Origin: CAZUFB01 sp964619775
GTDB lineage: Bacteria; Actinomycetota; Coriobacteriia; Coriobacteriales; UMGS124
DNA length: 23,172 nucleotides
Assembly (NCBI GenBank): GCA_964619775.1
Contig: CAZUFB010000029.1
Span: 1 to 23,172 of the forward strand
Reading direction: 5' to 3'
Shown here: positions 1 through 7,079 of the stretch, piece by piece
Layout of the letters: every line of letters begins with the position of its first letter
Position numbering within the stretch: the first letter of the stretch is position 1
Notes under the pieces: model-generated
Told to the model about the DNA's origin: nothing
Seen by the model: the letters and a program-made list of their open reading frames with translations, nothing else
Databases searched by the model: none
Program-made: the position numbers and the translations under genes

Positions 1-55
1 ACCAGTGACGCCACGGGTATGAACCGTGTGCTCTAACCAGCTGAGCTACACCGCC
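1..55 (-). tRNA. tRNA-Met (CAT), 3' end cut by window edge
   Basis: The minus strand starts GGCGGTGTAGCTCAG and has an anticodon stem CACGG/CCGTG around loop TTCATAC, giving anticodon CAT. The T arm begins (CACTGG) before the window ends, so roughly the last 20 bases are missing. The acceptor and D-arm pattern fits elongator tRNA-Met rather than initiator tRNA, but the missing acceptor strand prevents proof. It is the last gene of a Tyr-Thr-Met tRNA cluster. Confidence 0.93.
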
Positions 56-89
56 AAGCGGTTCGTGGTTCGGTCGTCTAAGAGAAGGA

Positions 90-165
90 TGGAGCCTGCG
101 ACCGGACTTGAACCGGTGACCTCCTCGTTACCAACGAGGTGCTCTACCGACTGAGCTACACAGGC
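90..165 (-). tRNA. tRNA-Thr (GGT)
   Basis: A full 76-base cloverleaf can be drawn. The acceptor is GCCTGTG/CGCAGGC, the D arm contains TAGCTCAGT, the anticodon loop TTGGTAA reads GGT, the T arm is ACCGG TTCAAGT CCGGT, and CCA is encoded. It lies 5 bases after tRNA-Tyr and 34 bases before tRNA-Met, so the three are probably co-transcribed. Confidence 0.97.
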
Positions 166-170
166 AAAGG

Positions 171-255
171 TGGTGGGAGCGCTAGGATTCGAACCTAGGT
201 AGGCAGAGCCAACGGGTTTACAGCCCGTCCCCATTAACCGCTCGGGCACACTCCC
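171..255 (-). tRNA. tRNA-Tyr (GTA)
   Basis: This is a class II tRNA of 85 bases with acceptor GGGAGTG/CGCTCCC, anticodon loop CTGTAAA (GTA), a long variable arm between anticodon and T arms, T arm CTAGG TTCGAAT CCTAG, and encoded CCA. It is the first gene of the Tyr-Thr-Met cluster. Confidence 0.97.
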
Positions 256-327
256 TTGTCTTCCCTTTTCAAACAAAACCCTGGTAGAACCATGTGCTCG
301 GTACCGTAGTGCTCACGAGCGAAGGAC

Positions 328-356
328 ATATTACGCCACGCCCCCTGCCCTGTCAA
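328..356 (-). promoter_or_regulatory. Sigma-70-type promoter of the tRNA cluster
   Basis: On the minus strand there is a perfect -35 TTGACA (plus 351-356), a 17-base spacer, and a -10 TAATAT (plus 328-333). Transcription would start near 321, about 65 bases before tRNA-Tyr. It is the most consensus-like promoter in the window, as expected for stable RNA genes. Confidence 0.82.
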
Positions 357-429
357 ACGCGTTTCGGGAAAACGCACCAACTCACCAGTCCTTCACAACT
401 TTGCAGGCTTTTGCCCCTAAATAGGCAAG

Positions 430-446
430 AAAACCGCTGGTAGTGG
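430..446 (-). terminator. Weak terminator after tRNA-Thr(TGT)
   Basis: Minus-strand CCaCTaccAGcGG followed by TTTT lies 18 bases past the tRNA 3' end. The stem is short and has an internal mismatch, so this is a tentative call. The rest of the 256-463 gap holds only the tRNA-cluster promoter. Confidence 0.3.
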
Positions 447-463
447 CTTTATAAGGACCTGTA

Positions 464-538
464 TGGAGCCGACGGCGAGAGTCGAACTCGCAACCTACCG
501 CTTACAAGGCGGTTGCTCTGCCATTGAGCTACGCCGGC
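464..538 (-). tRNA. tRNA-Thr (TGT)
   Basis: A 75-base cloverleaf with acceptor GCCGGCG/CGTCGGC, D arm TAGCTCAAT, anticodon stem ACCGC/GCGGT around loop CTTGTAA (TGT), T arm GCGAG TTCGACT CTCGC, and encoded CCA. It is the second threonine tRNA in the window, read separately from the Tyr-Thr-Met cluster. No clear promoter is visible immediately upstream. Confidence 0.97.
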
Positions 539-650
539 GTCGATGCCGCGAAACGCGGTGCACACGATACCAGTGGGGGCGCGCCCGCACCGCCGCACAG
601 GCACACCCCCCGGGATTCTTCACAGCTTCGCGGCCCGACGCGACGCACGG

Positions 651-1145
651 CTACTGCGCACCGGAAACCAGCAGCATCCGGCCGACCGAGACCGCCGCCA
701 AGGCCGCGACGACCACCAGGGCCGCGACGACCGAGCCCAGGCGTACCCGGGCCGTGGCGTTTTTGGAGGTGGCAAAGAACAGCACCGTCGGCACGAAGGC
801 CGCCGTGGCCATGACGGCCGGCAGCACCCCTTGGCCGCGCCTGCCCGTTTTGAGGGCCGCCGCCTTCTTGTTGAGGACGGTGGCCGCGATCACGAGGGCG
901 AGGTCGACCGCGAGGGCGACGACCACGGTGGCCGCACGGGCGTCGGAGAGCACCGGGATACGGAGCGCGCCGACGGCAACGAGGACGCCGAGGCACTCGA
1001 GAACCAGGCCTGCGAGCCACAGGGCCCATGCCGCAGCCTGCAGGGGCCGGGGGCTGGGCGGCTTCGCGAAGTCGGTGCGGTGCTCGTCGGACGAGGTGGC
1101 CCACTGCTCGCGGGCGGGCGCGTCCTTGTCGCTGGGTCGTGCCAT
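651..1145 (-). CDS. Small integral membrane protein, four predicted helices
   Basis: I do not recognise the family. The product is 164 aa with a charged N-terminus (about 30 residues, rich in Asp, Arg and Ser) followed by four hydrophobic stretches at about residues 36-60, 70-90, 107-126 and 135-160, so it should sit in the cytoplasmic membrane. The start ATG is chosen because GGAAAGGAG lies just upstream; longer readings in this frame run through the neighbouring nuclease gene and are shadows. It follows the NYN nuclease gene by 59 bases in the same direction and may be its operon partner. In Bacillus the equivalent position after yacP is held by sigH, which this protein does not resemble. 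No catalytic motif is visible. The 539-650 gap after it contains only small GC hairpins. Confidence 0.75.
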   Translation of the reverse strand: MARPSDKDAPAREQWATSSDEHRTDFAKPPSPRPLQAAAWALWLAGLVLECLGVLVAVGALRIPVLSDARAATVVVALAVDLALVIAATVLNKKAAALKTGRRGQGVLPAVMATAAFVPTVLFFATSKNATARVRLGSVVAALVVVAALAAVSVGRMLLVSGAQ

Positions 1146-1204
1146 GAACGGTCTCCTTTCCAAAAGGGGCCGCCGCGCGTCCCCGCAGCGGGCCGCCCCG
1201 GGGC

Positions 1205-1789
1205 CTACTGGTCGCTTGTTCCCGTTTGCCGGCGCAGCTTGCGCGGCAGCGCCATCTCCTTCAGACGAGCGCGCACGTCGGGCGGCACGCGGTCGGCCAC
1301 GGTGGCGTGCGCGGCAGCGCCGGTGCGCGGGGCGACCGCGTTCTCGGCGATCTGCACGTGCAGAGAGTCTGCCTCGATGCCGAACATGCGCGACGACAGG
1401 CGCGCCACCCCGTCGGCGAAGACCGTGGACTGCACGCCGGCGTCGGAGGTCACGACCGTGACCTCGCAGCCGGAGGCGCGCGCCTCGGCGGCCAGGCGCT
1501 CGATGACCGCGTCGGCCTCGACCCCTGCCGGGCTGAACACGACCGCAAGGCCGGCGGTGCGCCGGGGCGGCCGCTCGGGGTCGGGATTGCCGAAACCGTC
1601 GAAGACCACCGTCGTCGACTCGTAGGACCCCTGCGCGAAGGCCGCGGCGTCGGCGAGCAGGGCCGTTCGGGCGCGCACGTAGACGTCGTGCAGCACCGGG
1701 TCGGACAGGTCCTCGTCGACAAGGGACCGGTAACGTGGGCACTCGCGTATCACGTTGTAGCCGTCGACCAGCAAGACGCGCCTGCGCAT
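1205..1789 (-). CDS. NYN/PIN-like ribonuclease, YacP family
   Basis: The product is 194 aa. It opens with a beta strand and acidic motif (LLVDGYNVIR, Asp9) typical of the NYN (PIN-like) nuclease fold. Further conserved patches are VVFDGFGNPD near residue 62, VEADAVIE near 90, and TVVTSDAGVQ near 111; the spaced Asp/Glu residues would bind the catalytic metal. YacP relatives (Rae1 in Bacillus subtilis) are ribosome-associated endoribonucleases that cut mRNA; that role here is inferred from family and gene order. The ATG is preceded by GGGGAGGGG and lies 16 bases after the rlmB stop, so translation with rlmB is likely coupled. A longer frame starting near 2005 overlaps rlmB and has no coding character. 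The C-terminus is Arg/Lys-rich, consistent with RNA or ribosome contact. Confidence 0.88.
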   Translation of the reverse strand: MRRRVLLVDGYNVIRECPRYRSLVDEDLSDPVLHDVYVRARTALLADAAAFAQGSYESTTVVFDGFGNPDPERPPRRTAGLAVVFSPAGVEADAVIERLAAEARASGCEVTVVTSDAGVQSTVFADGVARLSSRMFGIEADSLHVQIAENAVAPRTGAAAHATVADRVPPDVRARLKEMALPRKLRRQTGTSDQ

Positions 1790-1805
1790 GGAAGACGCCC
1801 CTCCC

Positions 1806-2666
1806 CTAGCCGCGCCGGGGCGCGTCGGCCGCGCACGTGCGGCGGCGCAGCCACTCGTAGCAGATCGCCGTGGTGGCCTGCGCCACGTTGAGCGAGCCAA
1901 CCCGGCCGTGCTGGGGCAGCGCCACGAGGAAGTCGCAGGCCTCGAGCACCAGACGCGAGATGCCCGTCCCCTCGCTGCCCGCCACCAGGGCGATGCGGCC
2001 CTCAAGCGGCGCGTGCCAGATGTCCTCGCGGGCGCGTTCGGAGGCCCCCGCGACCCAGAAGCCCGCCTCCTTGAGGGTGCCCAGGGCCGCGACCAGGTTG
2101 GGCACGCGGGCCACGGGCAGGTGGAAGGCCGCCCCGGCCGACGTCTTGTAGACGCCGACGGTGACCTGGGCGGCGCGCTTGGAGGGGATGACGACGCCGT
2201 CGGCGCCGACGACCTCGGCCGTGCGCAGGACGGCGCCGAGGTTGCCCTCGTCGGTTATGTGGTCGAGCACCAGGACGAGCGAGGCGTTCTTCTGCGCGCC
2301 GGCGCGGGCGACATCGTGCAGGTCGGCGTAGCGGTAGGGAGGCGCCTCGCAGACGACGCCCTGGTGGGCGCCGTGCGAGCGTCCCTCCGCCGAGATGCGG
2401 TCGAGCCGCTCGCGAGGCACTTCCTCGACGACGGCCCCGGCGGCGCGCAGCTCGCCGACAAGGCGGGCAAGTGCGTCGTCGCGGCCTGCCCGGCCCTGCC
2501 GCCCCGCGGCGGCCCGCGCCTTGTCCGCCCCGCGGCGGGCGCGGTCGGCGGAAGCGTGTGAGCCGGGCGCCCCGGGCGCGGCGGCCTGGACGAACGCGCG
2601 CCTGATGGGGACGCCGGCGCGCAGCGCCTCCTCGACCGCACGGCGGCCTTCGATGTAGTCGGCCAT
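1806..2666 (-). CDS. rlmB: 23S rRNA (guanosine-2'-O-)-methyltransferase, SpoU/TrmH family (RlmB-like)
   Basis: The product is 286 aa. The N-terminal substrate-binding region starts MADYIEGRRAVEEAL. The C-terminal SPOUT domain has all three SpoU motifs: motif 1 DHITDEGNLGAVLRTAE, motif 2 LVAGSEGTGIS, and motif 3 PQHGRVGSLNVAQATT. The trefoil knot formed by motifs 2-3 binds S-adenosylmethionine. RlmB methylates the 2'-O of G2251 (E. coli numbering) in 23S rRNA; other SpoU targets cannot be excluded. The second of two nearby ATGs (2666) is preferred because AAGGAGG lies 10 bases before it but only 1 base before the first (2675). An Ala/Arg/Gly-rich segment at about residues 28-65 makes the protein longer than typical family members (about 245 aa). 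A strong hairpin lies in the leader. Confidence 0.93.
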   Translation of the reverse strand: MADYIEGRRAVEEALRAGVPIRRAFVQAAAPGAPGSHASADRARRGADKARAAAGRQGRAGRDDALARLVGELRAAGAVVEEVPRERLDRISAEGRSHGAHQGVVCEAPPYRYADLHDVARAGAQKNASLVLVLDHITDEGNLGAVLRTAEVVGADGVVIPSKRAAQVTVGVYKTSAGAAFHLPVARVPNLVAALGTLKEAGFWVAGASERAREDIWHAPLEGRIALVAGSEGTGISRLVLEACDFLVALPQHGRVGSLNVAQATTAICYEWLRRRTCAADAPRRG

Positions 2667-2693
2667 ACGACCCATGCCTCCTTGCAGGCGACG

Positions 2694-2740
2694 GCCCGGG
2701 CGCGCGGCGGCGCGGTGTTTGCGCCTCCGCGCGCCCGGGC
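2694..2740. other. Long GC-rich hairpin in the rlmB leader
   Basis: GCCCGGGCGCGCGG (2694-2707) is the exact reverse complement of 2727-2740. After one mismatched pair the stem continues with GGCGC/GCGCC, giving 19 pairs around the 7-base loop GGTGTTT. It sits about 19 bases before the rlmB ribosome-binding site and has no T run on either side, so it does not look like a standard terminator. Possible roles are an mRNA stability structure, a processing site or an attenuator. Confidence 0.6.
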
Positions 2741-2859
2741 GCGGTGTGCAGATACGCGAATGCGAACGACCCGGAACACCTAGAGGGCGGTCTGCAAAAC
2801 TGCCGAACGGGGTGCGCGAGCCCGGGTGCGACGAAGCGCGGCGTTTTTTGCGGGCCGGT

Positions 2860-4332
2860 CTAGGCGCGGCGGATGCGCGCACCCTGGGGGGTGTCCTCCA
2901 CGAGCAGCCCCAGGCCGGCGAGCTGGTCGCGGATCGCGTCGGCGCGAGGCCAGTCCTTGGCCGAGCGCGCCTGGGCGCGGGCGGCCAAGACGGCGCCGGC
3001 GGCCTCGTCCACGTCGCCTCCCTCGTAACCGGCGAGCTCGTGGGCCATGTCGACCAGCACGGACGGCAGCTCGCTGCGCTTGACGGGCAGCTCGACGCCC
3101 AGAATGGCGAAGGCCTCGACGATGCCGGCGGCGCAGGCGACGGCTTCCTCCCCGTCGACGGCGCCGGCGGCCTTCTCAAGATAGACGTTGGCCTCGGTGA
3201 CGAGGTTGAAGTAGGCCGCCAGGGCGCCTGCGGTGTTGAAGTCGTCGTCCATGCACGCCTCAAACTCGGCGGCGGTACGCTCGGCGGCGGCCGCCAGGCC
3301 CGCGGCGAGCGCGGCGTCGGGCTCGCCGGAGACGTGATCCGCCGCCCATCGCAGGTTCTCCACCGCGGTAGCGACGCGTTCGAGCGTGCCCTGCGCCCCC
3401 TCGAGGCGCTCGAAGGAGAAGTCGAGCGGACTGCGGTAGTGCGTCTGCAGCATCAGCAGGCGCAGCGCGGCGGCCGGGTAGCGATCGAGCACCTCCTTGA
3501 GCGTGAAGAAGTTGCCGAGGCTCTTGGACATCTTCTCGCCATCGACCAGCAACATGCCGGTATGCATCCAGTGGTTGGCGAAGGGGCCGCCCCAGCAGCA
3601 GCGCGCCTGGGCACACTCGTTTTCATGGTGGGGAAAGGCGAGGTCGCTGCCGCCGCCGTGGATGTCGACCGGCATGCCGAGGTAGCGGTGGACCATCGCG
3701 GCGCACTCGCTGTGCCAGCCCGGCCGGCCCGGCCCCCAGGGCGAGTCCCACGTGGGCTCGCCAGGCTTGGCGGCCTTCCACAGGGCGAAGTCGAGCGGGT
3801 CGCGCTTGAGGTCGCCCGCCTCGACGCGCGCACCCACGAGCAGGTCGTCGACGTTGCGACCCGAAACGCCGCCGTAGGCGGGGTCGGAGCGCACCGAGAA
3901 GTAGACGTCGCCGTCCGAGACGTAGGCGTGGCCGGTTTCGACGAGGCGCCCGATCATCTCGACCATCGCGGGGATCTCCTCGGTAGCGCGCGGCCGGATG
4001 TCGGGGTCGGCGACGCCGAAGCGGTGCATAACCTCGATGAACGCCTCGGCGTTGGCGCGGGCGACCTCCTCGGCCGACTCGCCGCGCTCGTTGGCGCGCC
4101 TGATGATCTTGTCGTCGACGTCGGTGAGGTTCTGGGCAAACACGACGTCGTAGCCGCTCGCCGCAAGCCAGCGGCGGATGACGTCGAACGCCAGGAAGGT
4201 GCGGGCGTTGCCGATGTGGATGTCGTCGTAGACCGTGGGGCCGCAGACGTACATCGTCACCTTGCCGGGCACGAGCGGCTTGAAGGGCACCTTCTCGCGC
4301 GCAGAGGAGTCGTAGATCTTGAGCTGGTTCAT
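2860..4332 (-). CDS. cysS: Cysteinyl-tRNA synthetase
   Basis: The product is 490 aa, normal for class I CysRS. It charges tRNA-Cys with cysteine using ATP. The HIGH motif is HIGN at 39-42, within CGPTVYDDIHIGN, and KMSKS is at 267-271. The zinc ligands expected from E. coli CysRS are present as Cys30, Cys210, His235 and Glu239. The C-terminal part carries the helical DALR/anticodon-binding region. The ATG at 4332 is preferred because AAGGTGG lies 9 bases upstream; an in-frame GTG at 4341 would add only three residues. ispF ends 147 bases upstream and rlmB starts 193 bases downstream, so it lies mid-block in a conserved housekeeping order. Confidence 0.98.
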   Translation of the reverse strand: MNQLKIYDSSAREKVPFKPLVPGKVTMYVCGPTVYDDIHIGNARTFLAFDVIRRWLAASGYDVVFAQNLTDVDDKIIRRANERGESAEEVARANAEAFIEVMHRFGVADPDIRPRATEEIPAMVEMIGRLVETGHAYVSDGDVYFSVRSDPAYGGVSGRNVDDLLVGARVEAGDLKRDPLDFALWKAAKPGEPTWDSPWGPGRPGWHSECAAMVHRYLGMPVDIHGGGSDLAFPHHENECAQARCCWGGPFANHWMHTGMLLVDGEKMSKSLGNFFTLKEVLDRYPAAALRLLMLQTHYRSPLDFSFERLEGAQGTLERVATAVENLRWAADHVSGEPDAALAAGLAAAAERTAAEFEACMDDDFNTAGALAAYFNLVTEANVYLEKAAGAVDGEEAVACAAGIVEAFAILGVELPVKRSELPSVLVDMAHELAGYEGGDVDEAAGAVLAARAQARSAKDWPRADAIRDQLAGLGLLVEDTPQGARIRRA

Positions 4333-4394
4333 GGGCTGCACCCACCTTGTCTGTTCGGGGTTGGCTGCGGGCGAGGCCGCCCGGCCCCGCGCCC

Positions 4395-4415
4395 GGTGCG
4401 CAGGAAAGGCGCACC
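4395..4415. other. Intercistronic hairpin between ispF and cysS
   Basis: GGTGCGC (4395-4401) pairs exactly with GCGCACC (4409-4415) around a 7-base loop. No T run follows on the minus strand. The 147-base gap otherwise holds only GC-rich sequence and the cysS ribosome-binding site; no T-box landmarks are visible. It may separate expression of ispF and cysS, but this is weak evidence. Confidence 0.35.
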
Positions 4416-4479
4416 CGAAAGGCCGGGGGGTCGGAGACGCCGCGAGACGTGCGGCGGCCGGCAGGACGCCTGGGCGGGC

Positions 4480-4986
4480 CTACCGGCGCCCGGTACACTC
4501 CATGAGCACGACGGCCCACGCGGCGACGCCCTCCTCGCGCCCGACGAAACCGAGGTGCTCGGTCGTGGTGGCCTTGAGGCCGACCTGGGACACGTCGACG
4601 CCGAGAGAACCGGCGAGGCGGGAGCGCATCTCGTCGCGATAGGGCGCAAGCTTGGGCACCTGGGCCGCGACGGTACAGTCGGCATCGACCAGCTCGAACC
4701 CCTGCGCGCGGGCCAGCCCCATGACGCGGGAGAGCAAAACGAGCGAGTCGGCGTCCTTGTAGGCGGGATCGTCGTCGGGAAAAAGCCCGCCGATGTCGCC
4801 GCCGCGCACGGCGCCGAGCACCGCGTCGGCCAGGGCGTGGGCCACCACGTCGGCGTCGGAATGGCCGAGCAGCCCGCGGTCCCAGGGAATCTCGACGCCG
4901 CCGAGGACGAGGCGCCGGCCTTCGGCGAACGCGTGCACGTCGTAGCCGTGGCCGATGCGCAGACCTCCCGGCACGCCGCCGCTCAC
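4480..4986 (-). CDS. ispF: 2-C-methyl-D-erythritol 2,4-cyclodiphosphate synthase
   Basis: The product is 168 aa, normal for IspF. It converts CDP-methylerythritol 2-phosphate to the cyclic diphosphate plus CMP in the MEP pathway. The metal-binding Asp and His are in GHGYDVHAF near the N-terminus, and the third ligand is the His of LGHSDADVVAHALADAVLGA. GDIGGLFPDDDPAYKDADS and KATTTEHLGFVGREEG are also family-typical. The start is GTG in a GTGA overlap with the ispD stop, with GAGGGG five bases upstream, so the two enzymes are translationally coupled. IspF acts two steps after IspD; the kinase IspE is not in this window. Confidence 0.97.
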   Translation of the reverse strand: MSGGVPGGLRIGHGYDVHAFAEGRRLVLGGVEIPWDRGLLGHSDADVVAHALADAVLGAVRGGDIGGLFPDDDPAYKDADSLVLLSRVMGLARAQGFELVDADCTVAAQVPKLAPYRDEMRSRLAGSLGVDVSQVGLKATTTEHLGFVGREEGVAAWAVVLMECTGRR

Positions 4987-5867
4987 GGCTGCCCCTCGAC
5001 GGTACCGTAACGCTGTCGAAGAAACGCCTGGATGGGCGCCAGATCCTCGGGCACGGTGAGCTTGATGTTGTCGCGCGGGCAGTCGACGAGCACCACGCGC
5101 CCCCCGACGCGCTCCACGAGCGACGAGTCGTCGGTGCCCACAAAACCCTCCTCCATCGCCGCCTGGTGCGCCGAGCGCAGCACGTCGGCGTGAAAGATCT
5201 GGGGGGTCTGGGCGACCCAGAACATCGAGCGGTCGGGGGTGCCGACCACCGTGCCGCCGTCGATGACCTTGAGCGTGTCGATGGCCGGATGGCCGCAGAC
5301 CACGCCGTCGGCGTCGAGGGTGCCCTTGAGGACGTTGATGGCGTGCACGACGGTCTCGGGCAAAATGAGCGGCCGGGCGCCGTCGTGCATCGCGATGAAC
5401 TTGAACTCCTCAGGAACTGCCTCGACGCCGTGCATCGCCGACTCCTGGCGCAGCGCGCCCGACGCGACGAAGTCGAGGGGGGTCACCAGGTCGTAGGGCT
5501 CGGCGGCCAAGGCGCGGTACTCGTCGACGCGATGCGCCGGGCACACCACCACGATGCGCCCCACCTGGCTCACCGCGTCGAACGCCTGCAGGCACCAGGC
5601 GAGCAGCGGCTTGCCGAACACCGGGATGAGCTGTTTGCCGCCGGGGCGCCCGAAGCGCTCGCCCGACCCTCCCGCCACCACGACGGCGCAGACGTTGGCC
5701 TTCTTGCCGACGCAGCCCCGCCCCTGGGGGGCGGTAAGGTGCGCGGGCACGGACGGCGCCTCCTCGGCAAGGGCGGCTACGAGGGCCGCCGGCTCGATCA
5801 CCGTGTCGCCCACCGGGCAGCCCCCGGCCGGGTAGCCCGCCATCGACGTATTGCCTAGAGTCCCCAT
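4983..5867 (-). CDS. ispD: 2-C-methyl-D-erythritol 4-phosphate cytidylyltransferase, with N-terminal extension
   Basis: IspD joins CTP and methylerythritol 4-phosphate to give CDP-methylerythritol. The nucleotide-binding loop is VVVAGGSGERFGRPGGKQLIP, here at about residues 61-80. Further family motifs are AMHDGARPLI, VAQTPQIF, TDDSSLVE and DNIKLTVPEDL. From the chosen ATG the protein is 294 aa, while family members are usually about 230 aa, so it carries about 55 extra residues. That ATG lies 10 bases after the disA stop with GGAGG just upstream. An internal GTG at 5750 is preceded by GAGGAGG at 8 bases and would give a 255-aa product close to normal size; which start is used is uncertain. 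Confidence 0.93.
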   Translation of the reverse strand: MGTLGNTSMAGYPAGGCPVGDTVIEPAALVAALAEEAPSVPAHLTAPQGRGCVGKKANVCAVVVAGGSGERFGRPGGKQLIPVFGKPLLAWCLQAFDAVSQVGRIVVVCPAHRVDEYRALAAEPYDLVTPLDFVASGALRQESAMHGVEAVPEEFKFIAMHDGARPLILPETVVHAINVLKGTLDADGVVCGHPAIDTLKVIDGGTVVGTPDRSMFWVAQTPQIFHADVLRSAHQAAMEEGFVGTDDSSLVERVGGRVVLVDCPRDNIKLTVPEDLAPIQAFLRQRYGTVEGQP

Positions 5868-5877
5868 GCGCCCTCCG

Positions 5878-6936
5878 CTATCCTTTCTTGCCCCACATAC
5901 GGTACAGACTGTCCACCAGAATGGGCGGGTTGTTGACACCCATGTCGCCCAGCTTCTCGGGGTCGTGCTTCACGTCGTCCATAAGAGCCTGCAGGCTGCC
6001 GTACTCGCTCACGATGTGCTCGACCGCGTCGGTGGGCACCGCCGTGGATCGGGACAGCGTGCGCAGGCCCAGCGGCGTGACGACGCTGTCCTCGTTGAGG
6101 TCATCATAGCCGAGAATGCGGGCCACGCGGGCGGGAGAGGTCATCTCGCGCGGGCTGAGGGCGTCGAACTCCCGCCGGATGCGCCGCGCGTCCTCCTCGG
6201 ACGAGTTCGCGGCATAGTCGCGCACGGCGAGGGTGTACTCCTCGTCCATACCGCCGGCCAGCTGCTCGAGCTGGCGACGGACGACCTTGTCGTTGCTTCC
6301 GAGCTGGGGCACGAAAGAGCGCAGCTGCGAGGCGGCCTGCAGCAGCAGCTGGAAACCGCCGTAGACGCGGGTGATGTCGGCCAGGGTCACGTAGTTGTCG
6401 AACTCGAGGCGCGTGAGGCGGTCGAGCAGGGCGTCGAGGGAGTCGCGGCCCGTCTGCAGCGCGATGACGAGCTGGTTGACCTCGTTGCTCAGCTCGGCGG
6501 CGTTGCGCAGCTGGAAGCTGCGGCCGCCCACGTAGATGGCCACGTGCGAGCGGCGCTCGGACACCGAGACCACCATCGCGTCGGTGATCATGCTCATGCG
6601 GGCCGCCGTGCGATGGCGCATGCCGGTCTCGGAGGTGGGCATGCTCGGGTCGGGGTTGAGGTGGAAGTTGGCGCGCAGGATCGTGGTCATGTCCTCGTCG
6701 ATGACGATGGCGCCGTCCATTTTTGAAAGCTCGAAGAGGCGGTTCGCCGTGAAGGCGATGTTGAGGGGAAAGCCGTCGTCGCCCGACGAAAGCACGCGCT
6801 CGGTGTCGCCGATGCAGATAAGCGCGCCGAGATGGCCCGCCAGGATCATGTCGAGGGCGTTGCGCAGCGCCGTGCCGGGGGCGGTGCGTCGTACGGCCTC
6901 TTCCAAGCGTTGCTGCGCGTCATGTGTCTGGCCCAT
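5878..6936 (-). CDS. disA: Diadenylate cyclase DisA (c-di-AMP synthase, DNA-scanning)
   Basis: The product is 352 aa, full length for DisA. It makes cyclic di-AMP from two ATP. The DAC domain carries DGA at 74-76 (SKMDGAIVIDED) and RHR at 107-109 (GMRHRTAARMS), both needed for catalysis; the residue before RHR is Met where Thr is usual. A helical spine (about 150-280) and a C-terminal HhH DNA-binding domain (SPARVARILGYDDL onward) complete the architecture, which in Bacillus links c-di-AMP to DNA integrity. The ATG is preceded by GGGGAGGAG. It follows clpC after a terminator and leads straight into ispD. RadA, its partner in many genomes, is absent from the block. Confidence 0.97.
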   Translation of the reverse strand: MGQTHDAQQRLEEAVRRTAPGTALRNALDMILAGHLGALICIGDTERVLSSGDDGFPLNIAFTANRLFELSKMDGAIVIDEDMTTILRANFHLNPDPSMPTSETGMRHRTAARMSMITDAMVVSVSERRSHVAIYVGGRSFQLRNAAELSNEVNQLVIALQTGRDSLDALLDRLTRLEFDNYVTLADITRVYGGFQLLLQAASQLRSFVPQLGSNDKVVRRQLEQLAGGMDEEYTLAVRDYAANSSEEDARRIRREFDALSPREMTSPARVARILGYDDLNEDSVVTPLGLRTLSRSTAVPTDAVEHIVSEYGSLQALMDDVKHDPEKLGDMGVNNPPILVDSLYRMWGKKG

Positions 6937-6973
6937 AGCGCTCCTCCCCTAAACGGCTGCGTCGATCGGGTCG

Positions 6974-6979
6974 ATTGTA
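6974..6979 (-). promoter_or_regulatory. Candidate -10 element for the disA-ispD-ispF unit
   Basis: TACAAT on the minus strand lies 38 bases before the disA ATG, just after the clpC terminator, where a new promoter would be expected. No convincing -35 is visible at 16-18 bases upstream, where the terminator stem lies. Confidence 0.35.
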
Positions 6980-6983
6980 TTCC

Positions 6984-7024
6984 AAAACGACGGGCGCGCG
7001 GGTCCGCAATGGGACCCGCGCGCC
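6984..7024 (-). terminator. Rho-independent terminator of clpC
   Basis: A perfect 13-bp stem GGCGCGCGGGTCC (6993-7005) / 7012-7024 with a 6-base loop is followed on the minus strand by a TCGTTTT tail. It lies 55 bases after the clpC stop and separates clpC from disA. Confidence 0.82.
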
Positions 7025-7079
7025 GAGAAACAGACGCGACACAAGCAACCCGAACCCGCCGGCCCTCCTAGACGCAGGG

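Noticed and set aside
463..2005. Several overlapping long frames around the tRNA-Thr, membrane protein and nuclease genes
   Set aside because: They run across the tRNA or through neighbouring genes, lack ribosome-binding sites, and consist mostly of Arg/Ala/Gly/Pro.
4333..4479. Possible T-box leader for cysS because of AAGGTGGGTGC near the start
   Set aside because: The string is the ribosome-binding site itself. No specifier stem, antiterminator bulge or T-run terminator is present in the 147 bases.
2674..5010. A 778-codon plus-strand open frame antisense to rlmB, cysS and ispF
   Set aside because: It is opposite genes with strong family motifs and has no recognisable domain; GC-rich third positions keep the antisense frame open.
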